A DNA stretch of 5,345 nt from Jiangellaceae bacterium. Its GTDB lineage: Bacteria > Actinomycetota > Actinomycetes > Jiangellales > Jiangellaceae. Positions within the stretch are counted from its first letter, which is position 1. Each line of letters begins with the position of its first letter. The DNA is taken from positions 1-5,345 of the forward strand of contig JASLBX010000287.1 of the NCBI GenBank assembly GCA_030146385.1, given 5' to 3'. Below the pieces are notes generated by a model, which had not been told where the DNA came from, searched no databases, and was given only the letters and a program-made list of their open reading frames with translations. A program made the translations under genes and the position numbers. Below, one piece after another: positions 1 through 5,169 of this stretch.

Positions 1-1022
1 GGCCGTCGGTAACGTTGCACGATGTCGCCCGCGAAGCTGGCGTTTCGGTTGCGACAGCTTCACGCGCTCTGAACGGCAGCATCCGGAATGTGCGGCAAGA
101 GAACATTACGCGTGTAATGGCGGCTGCTGCCAAGCTCAACTATGAGCCGCACCTGTCGGCTCAAGCAATTGCGAGAGGATCGACAAAAACCGCCGCCATC
201 GTGGTTCCCGATATCGACGATCCGTACTTCTCATCCATCGCTGCGGGAGTCTCTCAGGCCGCCGAAGCGGAAGGGCTCGTTCTGGCCATGGCCGTGACGG
301 GCCGCTCGGCCGAGCGCGAACTCGACATCGTCCGGACACTTCGCGGCCACCGGCCACGCGTGATCATTGTGGCCGGAAGCCGGACCACGGAGCCCGACAC
401 GCGCTCGGCTCTCATCAGAGACCTTGCTGAGTATCGGAAGCTCGGTGGAAATGTCGCCCTCATCAGCCAGCCTGACCTGCCCTTCAGCACGGTCACGATT
501 GACAACCACGATGGCGCCCGGCAACTCGCCCTCGCCATGGTCGGCCTGGGTTACCGGCACTTCGCAATCATTCGAGGCGACAACGGGCTGCGCACGTCTC
601 TTGACCGGTACAACGGCTTCCTGGCCGGACTCCAGGAGGCAAACGTTCGCCTCGACGGCCGATTTGTTATTGGGGCCGACTTCACGCGCAGCGGGGGCTA
701 CCAGGCGGCCCGCTACCTAGCTGAAAAAGGCACTGACGACGTCGAGCTCGTCTTTGCGGTCAACGACGTCATGGCTATCGGCGCGATGACCGCATTCCGT
801 GATGTCGGCCTTGTGCCTGGATACGACATCGCCGTCGCAGGATTCGACGACATCAGTTCCGCAATAGACCTCACGCCGCCGCTGACATCCGTCGCGATTC
901 CTCTACAGCACATTGGCCGGAGCGCGGTGAAGCTTGCGCTCGAGGGCCAAAACGTCTCGCAGGTGATACGGATTTCCACCCGCGTCGTCCTACGTGACAG
1001 CACGCCTCGTCGACAATCTTGA
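1..1022 (+). CDS. LacI-family transcriptional regulator, 5' end cut by the window edge
   Basis: This is a cytoplasmic DNA-binding repressor or activator that probably senses a sugar or its metabolite. The frame is open from base 3 and reads P-S-V-T-L-H-D-V-A before the recognition helix, so the true start lies just left of the window. The TTG at 15 falls inside the conserved first helix and is not a credible start. About 339 residues are visible. Numbered from the codon at base 3, the helix-turn-helix is about residues 3-25 (DVAREAGVS, then ATASRALNG). The hinge is about 49-58 (P-H-L-S-A-Q-A-I). The periplasmic-binding-protein-like effector domain starts about residue 64 (IVVPDIDDPYF) and includes the usual late segments VNDVMAIGA, VAGFDDI and PPLTSV. 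Length and domain order are normal for LacI/GalR. It converges on the transporter/enzyme operon, ending 20 bases from the cupin gene, and is its most likely regulator; the target and ligand are inferred only. Confidence 0.95.
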   Translation, partial: PSVTLHDVAREAGVSVATASRALNGSIRNVRQENITRVMAAAAKLNYEPHLSAQAIARGSTKTAAIVVPDIDDPYFSSIAAGVSQAAEAEGLVLAMAVTGRSAERELDIVRTLRGHRPRVIIVAGSRTTEPDTRSALIRDLAEYRKLGGNVALISQPDLPFSTVTIDNHDGARQLALAMVGLGYRHFAIIRGDNGLRTSLDRYNGFLAGLQEANVRLDGRFVIGADFTRSGGYQAARYLAEKGTDDVELVFAVNDVMAIGAMTAFRDVGLVPGYDIAVAGFDDISSAIDLTPPLTSVAIPLQHIGRSAVKLALEGQNVSQVIRISTRVVLRDSTPRRQS

Positions 1023-1042
1023 CGTGCTCGCAGCTCGCAGGC
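1023..1042. other. Tail-to-tail junction between regulator and cupin genes
   Basis: Only 20 bases separate the TGA of the + strand regulator from the TGA of the - strand cupin gene. The stretch contains a tandem 7-base direct repeat, GCTCGCA at 1026-1032 and 1033-1039. I see no stem-loop followed by a T tract in either direction. Transcripts from the two sides may therefore run into each other, or end by Rho or by structures inside the genes. Confidence 0.6.
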
Positions 1043-1741
1043 TCAGTGATATGGCGCCAGGAATCCGCACATGCCGAGCGTGCTTTCGGCCGGTGCGGCT
1101 AACCGTGCGACCTGGGCGTGGTGAAGATGTGTTCTGTCGCCTCGCCTGATCGCCTCGATCTGCTCGCCTGTGCGCTGAGCTGTGGCCAGCGCCTTCGCTC
1201 GCCACGCCTTCTCCCACGCGTCCAGCCGGTCCGCGACCAAGGCCACAGCTGCGGCGTAGAAGGCATCGAGCGCCGCCTCGCCGCCCTCGACCAGCTCGGC
1301 GAACCCAGCAATCGCCAGGTCACGGCGTTGTCTGGCCCGCTTCTCCTGTTCTGCCGGTGGCCCATCGCCGAGACCGGCCGCTGCGGCGTAGGCCTCCGGG
1401 CTCGCCAAGTGCTCTGCAGGAAAGGTCATCACCGCATCTCCGGCTTCCGGCAGGCCATCGTTCTGCATCACCACCTGTACACGGAGCTCACCCGTGTTGA
1501 CTGCGCGATGAATGGTGCCGGGCGTGAACCAGACCGCATCGCCGGCATGCAATGGAGTCTTCCGCAGTCCCTCTGACGTCAGCGTGTGCAGCTCGCCGGT
1601 TCCGCCATTTACGAAGTAGCACTCGGTACAGGTCAGGTGCATGTGCGGTGAGCCACCGTGCAGACCGTCGTCGGTCTCCCACGGATAGACTCGTAACCGA
1701 GAGATTCCGACGCCGCCCGGTAGCAGTGGTTGGCCAGTCAT
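1043..1741 (-). CDS. Cupin-domain protein with helical C-terminal extension
   Basis: This 232-residue protein carries one cupin (small beta-barrel) domain near the N terminus. Motif 1 is intact: H33-x-H35-x4-E40-x6-G47. Motif 2 reads G67 ... P74-G75-x2-H78-x3-N82. H33, H35, E40 and H78 are the expected metal ligands, so a metal-binding sugar isomerase, oxygenase-like or sensor role is possible; the fold alone does not give a reaction. Residues about 125-215 are rich in Ala, Glu, Arg and Leu and look helical, with a distinctive end, GMCGFLAPY. No signal peptide is seen, so it is probably cytoplasmic. The ATG overlaps the TGA of the DUF6807 gene (ATGA, 1738-1741). A GAGG at 1748-1751 sits six bases upstream of the ATG, so translation is probably coupled. 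Leu16 is encoded by TTA, rare in high-GC actinobacteria. It is the last gene of the apparent operon. The domain call is secure, the function unknown. Confidence 0.88.
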   Translation of the reverse strand: MTGQPLLPGGVGISRLRVYPWETDDGLHGGSPHMHLTCTECYFVNGGTGELHTLTSEGLRKTPLHAGDAVWFTPGTIHRAVNTGELRVQVVMQNDGLPEAGDAVMTFPAEHLASPEAYAAAAGLGDGPPAEQEKRARQRRDLAIAGFAELVEGGEAALDAFYAAAVALVADRLDAWEKAWRAKALATAQRTGEQIEAIRRGDRTHLHHAQVARLAAPAESTLGMCGFLAPYH

Positions 1742-2649
1742 GGCTTGCCTCGACTCGCGATCGCGGCAGCGCCTCCAGGCCCAGTGTCGCCGTCGACGAT
1801 CGTGATGCGGTAGCCGAAGGACAGGCTTTCGCCGGGCTCAACCTGGCGCGCTGTCTCGAAGAACGGTGCCGGGCAGACGCAGGCGAATTCACCCGAGCGG
1901 ACGAACCATCGTACGTCTTCATCGGCAACGCTCTCATCGACGAACACCAGCGTGGAGCTGGCGTCGACTTCGTCATGGGTGCCGGCGAAGGCGAGCCAGC
2001 GACCCCGCTCTCCCATTAGCTCGTCTCCGCCGGTTCGCTCTGCCATGTAGACGCGCCCGCTGCTGAACGACCGCGGACCGCGCCAGAACAAGCCGCCGTA
2101 CCCGGCATTGGGACGACCCTCCGTCGTCGGGCTGCCGATAACGACGGTCTCCCCCGAGACGTTCGTGAAGTCGGTAGCGAACCCGAGTGTCCATCGATCG
2201 GCGGCGTCACCGAGCCGAGCGCTGAGCGTTCGGCGCTCGGTGAACCACGCCGCGCCGGCGCCGGTGATCCACTCGAGCGACTCCTCGATACGTAACTCAC
2301 GGTCCTTGATCGCGATCTCGTCGAAGGCCTGGTGGATGGTGGAGCCGTTGTTGTCGAGCTGCACATAACCGCGGTCTCGGACATAGGTCGGGCCGCCCCA
2401 GAAGTTGTGCTTGCCCACGTGGGGCAGGGACCAGGCGATCCCCTTGTGCCACACGTGATCCCACGGTCGGAACAACGAAACAAGGTGGCCTGCGCGCGTC
2501 CGCAACGGGTGGAAATAGGGGCGTGGTGACTCCAGTGGGGCGTCCGCCGGGCCGTAGACATACTGGAAGAGGGTCACGTCGCCGGCAACCACGTGTAGGC
2601 TGCGGCCGTGCTCTTCGACCACGGTGAGTCCCGTACTGGTGCCATTCAC
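1738..2649 (-). CDS. DUF6807 family protein (formerly labelled 'PmoA')
   Basis: This 303-residue protein of unknown biochemical function has no signal peptide or membrane segment and is probably cytoplasmic. I recognise the family from its conserved N-terminal block: Y45-F46-H47-P48-L49-R50-T51, then P62-W63-D64-H65-x2-H68-K69-G70-I71-x-W73, then N82-F83-W84-G85-G86. A later block, N181-A182-G183-Y184-G185-G186-L187-F188-W189-R190-G191-P192, is also typical. The His/Asp-rich blocks suggest a catalytic or metal site, which is inference. The 'PmoA' tag used in databases is a misnomer: nothing here resembles the membrane methane monooxygenase subunit. The start is GTG, preceded by AAGGAG (2658-2663) eight bases upstream, and overlaps the oxidoreductase stop as GTGA. 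The gene end overlaps the cupin start. Members are commonly found beside Gfo/Idh/MocA oxidoreductases, as here, which points to carbohydrate catabolism. Leu119 is a TTA codon. Family call good; role unknown. Confidence 0.88.
   Translation of the reverse strand: MNGTSTGLTVVEEHGRSLHVVAGDVTLFQYVYGPADAPLESPRPYFHPLRTRAGHLVSLFRPWDHVWHKGIAWSLPHVGKHNFWGGPTYVRDRGYVQLDNNGSTIHQAFDEIAIKDRELRIEESLEWITGAGAAWFTERRTLSARLGDAADRWTLGFATDFTNVSGETVVIGSPTTEGRPNAGYGGLFWRGPRSFSSGRVYMAERTGGDELMGERGRWLAFAGTHDEVDASSTLVFVDESVADEDVRWFVRSGEFACVCPAPFFETARQVEPGESLSFGYRITIVDGDTGPGGAAAIASRGKP
2207..2243. repeat. Long imperfect inverted repeat inside the DUF6807 gene
   Basis: On the + strand TCACCGA (2207-2213) pairs with TCGGTGA (2237-2243). 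Stacked inside it, GCCGAGCGC (2214-2222) pairs with GCGTTCGGC (2226-2234) around a TGA triloop. A two-base bulge (2235-2236) separates the two stems. In the mRNA (- strand) the inner stem has one A-C mismatch; the rest is Watson-Crick. No T tract follows, so it is not a standard terminator. It may simply reflect codon choice. Confidence 0.5.
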
Positions 2650-3746
2650 AATTGGCTCTCCTTCACCCAGGCCGGGCCTGTGCCGTTCATGCGTCGAAAG
2701 AATGGGCTGTCGGGTTCGATCTGCCCGCGTTGAATGCGCTCTCCGGTGAAGGCGGAGGCGTACAGCGCCGCAATGAACTCCATCGTGTCCCGCGCATCGG
2801 CGAGGGTCACGGGTGGCCGCGTGCCCGCGTCCAAGGCATCCAGGACGGCAGCCAGCTGCCGATCATGACCGCTGGGCAGCTCCGACCCGTCCGCCGCCCA
2901 CCGGGCGGCCACCTGCTCAAATCCGGGCGCCGGTGTCACTGTCCAGTCCGCATCGGTGTAGCCGTAGAGGTGTTCCAGCTCGACGGTCGCACGCTCGAAG
3001 TCGAATCTGAGCGCCGAGGTCTCCCTGGGAGAGACCACTGAGTTGACGATCGAAGCGACCGCGCCGTTGGCGAAGGTCACCAGCGCCATCGAGACATCCT
3101 CGGTCTGCGTTGGCCGGGCCCGGCGAACCGCCACCGCGCTGACCTCCCGCCAAGGACCCAACACCGAGAAGAGCAGGTCGAACTGGTGGATGCCGTGCCC
3201 CATGGTCGGCCCACCACCCTCGTACTCCCACGAACCACGCCAAGGCACCGCGAAGTACTCGTCGTCGCGGTACCACTGCGTCGCACAGGTGGCGAGCATG
3301 GGAGGACCCAACGCCCCGGCAGCCGCCATCCGGCGGAGCCGGATGGCGGCCGATCCGAAGCGGTGTTGGAAGATTGCCGCCACCTGCGTCGGCGAGCGGC
3401 GTTCGGCCGCGATCAAGTCATCGAGCTCGGCGAGCGAGAGGACCGGCGGCTTCTCCACCAACGGCGTCACGCCGGCCTCCAGACAGGCTTTGGCTAGAGC
3501 AGCGTGTTGCTGCGGTGGCGTGCACACATGGACCAGGTCGGCCTCCTCCTCCAGCAGCAGCTCGGCCAGGCTGGAGTACGCGCGGGGGACGTTCCATGCT
3601 CGCGCGAACGCCCCCGCTCGGTCAGCGTCCATATCGGCCACTGCGACCAGCTGCACCCGGTCACCAGCGCCTTCGATGGCACGCGCGTGTGCATCCGCAA
3701 TTCCGCCAGTGCCAACGATCGCCGCTCGATAGTTCGATCGGGCCAT
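2646..3746 (-). CDS. Gfo/Idh/MocA family NAD(P)-dependent oxidoreductase
   Basis: This predicted cytoplasmic sugar or cyclitol dehydrogenase has 366 residues from the ATG at 3746, normal for the family. That start is preferred because AGGAAGG (3752-3758) lies five bases upstream and the product then opens directly into the Rossmann fold: I10-V11-G12-T13-G14-G15-I16-A17, the GxGxxA nucleotide-binding loop. The family EKP motif is E98-K99-P100, with K99 the expected catalytic lysine. The substrate-domain motif is G177-G178-G179-P-T-M-G183-H184-G185-I186-H187-x2-D190. H187 matches the family's catalytic His, but the Asp usually four residues before it is G183. The C-terminal part has the common D-A-R ... 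ALYASA-x-TG pattern. It follows the solute-binding protein gene by 35 bases and overlaps the DUF6807 start (GTGA), so it probably acts on the imported compound or a product of it. Substrate, cofactor choice and direction cannot be read from the sequence. Confidence 0.93.
   Translation of the reverse strand: MARSNYRAAIVGTGGIADAHARAIEGAGDRVQLVAVADMDADRAGAFARAWNVPRAYSSLAELLLEEEADLVHVCTPPQQHAALAKACLEAGVTPLVEKPPVLSLAELDDLIAAERRSPTQVAAIFQHRFGSAAIRLRRMAAAGALGPPMLATCATQWYRDDEYFAVPWRGSWEYEGGGPTMGHGIHQFDLLFSVLGPWREVSAVAVRRARPTQTEDVSMALVTFANGAVASIVNSVVSPRETSALRFDFERATVELEHLYGYTDADWTVTPAPGFEQVAARWAADGSELPSGHDRQLAAVLDALDAGTRPPVTLADARDTMEFIAALYASAFTGERIQRGQIEPDSPFFRRMNGTGPAWVKESQL
3322..3350. repeat. Perfect 13-bp inverted repeat with 3-nt loop inside the oxidoreductase gene
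   Basis: GCCGCCATCCGGC (3322-3334) and GCCGGATGGCGGC (3338-3350) are exact reverse complements around GGA. In the mRNA this is a 13-bp, mostly G/C hairpin covering codons for residues A133 to A142 of the oxidoreductase, an Ala/Arg-rich stretch (AAIRLRRMAA). There is no following U tract, so it is not a standard intrinsic terminator. Confidence 0.85.
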
Positions 3747-3751
3747 CTTCA

Positions 3752-3758
3752 CCTTCCT
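3752..3758 (-). promoter_or_regulatory. Ribosome binding site that fixes the oxidoreductase start
   Basis: AGGAAGG on the - strand lies five bases before the ATG at 3746. The in-frame GTG/ATG pair at 3785 and 3782 would add 13 residues (MMVPAGPAGRKVK) with no family similarity, encoded largely by the G/C hairpin, so the start at 3746 is chosen. Confidence 0.8.
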
Positions 3759-3759
3759 A

Positions 3760-3776
3760 CCGGCCGGACCGGCCGG
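3760..3776 (-). promoter_or_regulatory. Intercistronic G/C hairpin between solute-binding protein and oxidoreductase genes
   Basis: The sequence is CCGGCCGG, one base, CCGGCCGG. Allowing a triloop, it folds as a 7-bp stem of only G-C pairs (3760-3766 with 3770-3776). It starts five bases after the solute-binding protein stop and ends one base before the oxidoreductase ribosome binding site. No U tract follows. By analogy with malE-malF type intercistronic structures it could protect the upstream mRNA or lower expression of the downstream genes; that role is inferred. Confidence 0.55.
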
Positions 3777-3781
3777 CACCA

Positions 3782-5140
3782 TCACGCTGCGTCGATCTCC
3801 GCCTGCAGCTCATCAATGAAGGATTGGGCGGCATCCTCCGGTGTCATCTGGCCGAACAGCACCTGCTCGGTGTAACGCTGCAAGATCGCCTCGACATCGC
3901 TGGCACCGTTAGGAGTCACCCGAGGCGTCTCCCCGACATTGACCTCGTCGAGGTAAGCGATCGCGGCCTGATCCGTCTCTGCCAGCTGGTCGGCCAAGAA
4001 CGCCCGCACCTGCTCGTTGGCGGGCACTCCGCGGTCGGTCTTCAGGACGTCTGCCGCTTCGTCGCTGTTGGCGAGGAAATCGACGAACAGCGCCGCCTCG
4101 GCCGGGTGCTCAGTGGTGGACGCGATCGACCAGTACATCGATGGCTTGTAGTAGACGGCCGGGCCATCCTGCGACTCGCCCGGAAGCTGGACCAGGGCTA
4201 GCCGCGACCCGCTGGCCGCGGCCAGCGATGTCAACTGGGTGTTCCACCAGGTGGCGAAAACCGACGTGTTCGTCGCAGTGCCTGACTGGTCCAGTCCCTG
4301 CGTCGCTCGTTCGACGCTCACCGTCGGGTCGGGTGCAGCGCCGCTATCGGCCAGCTCTATGAGGTAATTCCAGTAGTCGACCAGCACGCTAGGCGGAAGG
4401 GCGACGTTCCCCTCGTCGTCGTACAGCGCGGCACCGGCCTGGCGCGCCCAGATGTTCACCCCGCCGATGTCGAAGCCCCACGATTGGACGCCCGTCACCT
4501 CGCCGCCGCTGGCCTCCGAGATCTGTGTTCCGATCTCTTTGAGGTCATCCCACGACCACGTGTTGTCGTCCGGTGCCTCCACCCCGTACTCGTCCAGAAG
4601 ATCGAGATTGGCGACCATCGAGTACGCGGTGAGGCCAACCGGAATCGCATACTGCGCACCATCAACAGCACCTGTAGCGACCGCGTTCTCGTCGAAGTTG
4701 CTGGTGTCCAGCTGGTCGGCGACGGTGTCCAGGTCCAACAGCACACCACTCTCGGCGTACGAGGCAATGTACAGCTCGTCCATCTGGATGATGTCCGGCG
4801 CATCGTTCGCTGCCACAGTCGTCGCGAGGCTGTCCCAATAGCCGTTCCAGTCCTTGAATTCTCCTTGGACGGTGATGTTGGGATGCTCCTCCTCGAAGAG
4901 GTCGATCACTTGCTGGGTCCGGGCGTGCCGCTCGTCCCCGCCCCACCAGGTGAAGCGCAGCGTCACCGGTTCATCCGACATGCCTGCTTCTTCAGTCTGG
5001 CCGGCCTCGCCCGGCGCCGCGTCGTCTGCATCAGAGTCGCCCCCACAGGCGTTCAGTACCAGACCCGCCGTTGCGGCCAGGATCATCGCTCGGCCCAGCC
5101 GCGAACCGCGGGTGAGCAAGCGTGGACGTTCGTTTCTCAT
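3782..5140 (-). CDS. Sugar ABC transporter solute-binding lipoprotein (family 1, CUT1 type)
   Basis: This extracytoplasmic receptor captures a carbohydrate and delivers it to the membrane permeases of an ABC importer. The 452-residue product begins MRNERPRLL, a basic n-region, followed by a hydrophobic stretch (about 18-29, AMILAATAGLVL) and a lipobox L29-N30-A31-C32. Cys32 should be lipidated; Asn at -2 is slightly unusual. An acidic, Gly/Ala-rich tether (about 33-57) leads into the binding domain, which opens TLRFTWWGGDERH and continues with V-I-D-L-F-E-E-E-H-P-N-I and A-P-D-I-I-Q-M-D, typical of the MalE-like SBP_bac_1 family. The ATG at 5140 is preceded by AAAGGAAG; a start at 5218 would overlap the permease gene and hide the signal peptide. 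The gene follows the permease by 28 bases and precedes the enzyme genes, so the ligand is probably their substrate or its precursor. The ligand is not recognisable from sequence. Confidence 0.94.
   Translation of the reverse strand: MRNERPRLLTRGSRLGRAMILAATAGLVLNACGGDSDADDAAPGEAGQTEEAGMSDEPVTLRFTWWGGDERHARTQQVIDLFEEEHPNITVQGEFKDWNGYWDSLATTVAANDAPDIIQMDELYIASYAESGVLLDLDTVADQLDTSNFDENAVATGAVDGAQYAIPVGLTAYSMVANLDLLDEYGVEAPDDNTWSWDDLKEIGTQISEASGGEVTGVQSWGFDIGGVNIWARQAGAALYDDEGNVALPPSVLVDYWNYLIELADSGAAPDPTVSVERATQGLDQSGTATNTSVFATWWNTQLTSLAAASGSRLALVQLPGESQDGPAVYYKPSMYWSIASTTEHPAEAALFVDFLANSDEAADVLKTDRGVPANEQVRAFLADQLAETDQAAIAYLDEVNVGETPRVTPNGASDVEAILQRYTEQVLFGQMTPEDAAQSFIDELQAEIDAA
4210..4227. repeat. 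Perfect 18-bp palindrome inside the solute-binding protein gene
   Basis: CGCTGGCCGCGGCCAGCG is its own reverse complement with a central CG step. It encodes part of the solute-binding protein stretch S-L-A-A-A-S. LacI-family operators are palindromes with a central CG, so an intragenic site is conceivable, but an Ala-rich segment in a G/C-rich gene can give this by codon choice. There is no second copy in the window. Confidence 0.6.
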
Positions 5141-5169
5141 AATTCTTCCTTTCGGATGGTGATTTCCAT
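5137..5169 (-). CDS. 10-codon mini-ORF bridging permease and solute-binding protein genes
   Basis: The ATG (5169-5167) overlaps the permease TAA as TAATG. The reading MEITIRKEEL ends with TGA at 5139-5137, which overlaps the solute-binding protein ATG as ATGA. GGAGG at 5176-5180 lies six bases before this ATG, a better ribosome binding site than that of the solute-binding protein itself. The solute-binding protein's Shine-Dalgarno lies inside the mini-ORF. Its last sense codon is TTA. It could act as a translational coupler that carries ribosomes from the permease to the binding protein, or be a chance product of the junction. No function is claimed for the peptide. Confidence 0.4.
   Translation of the reverse strand: MEITIRKEEL
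5145..5152 (-). promoter_or_regulatory. Ribosome binding site of the solute-binding protein gene
   Basis: AAAGGAAG on the - strand lies four bases before the ATG at 5140. Together with the signal peptide that follows, it decides the start in favour of 5140 over upstream in-frame codons. Confidence 0.75.

Noticed and set aside
15..17. TTG as the start codon of the LacI-family gene
   Set aside because: The conserved V-T-L-x-D-V-A opening of the helix-turn-helix extends upstream in the same frame to base 3, so the gene is cut by the window edge rather than starting here.
303..316. 14-bp perfect palindrome CGCTCGGCCGAGCG in the regulator gene
   Set aside because: A palindrome of this length is expected about once by chance in a G/C-rich window this size, and it lies within coding sequence with no promoter nearby.
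1738..2649. Reading the DUF6807 gene as a methane monooxygenase subunit because of the old 'PmoA' label
   Set aside because: The protein has no transmembrane helices, and the neighbouring genes are for sugar uptake and oxidation.
3543..3561. Triplet repeat-like run in the oxidoreductase gene
   Set aside because: It is ordinary coding sequence for E-L-L-L-E-E-E with repeated preferred codons.
3043..3732. Long + strand open frame (229 codons) antisense to the oxidoreductase gene
   Set aside because: Low-complexity Ala/Ser/Arg translation with no family motif; the - strand frame carries all the Gfo/Idh/MocA motifs.
3747..3785. GTG/ATG start of the oxidoreductase at 3785 or 3782, overlapping the solute-binding protein stop
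   Set aside because: The extra 13 residues are not family-like, are largely encoded by the G/C hairpin, and the ATG at 3746 has AGGAAGG at ideal spacing. The overlap geometry leaves a small chance that it is used.
3374..4201. Long + strand open frame (275 codons) across the end of the solute-binding protein and start of the oxidoreductase genes
   Set aside because: Its Arg/Pro/Ser-rich translation has no domain and runs antisense to two well-supported genes; it is a by-product of G/C-rich codon usage.
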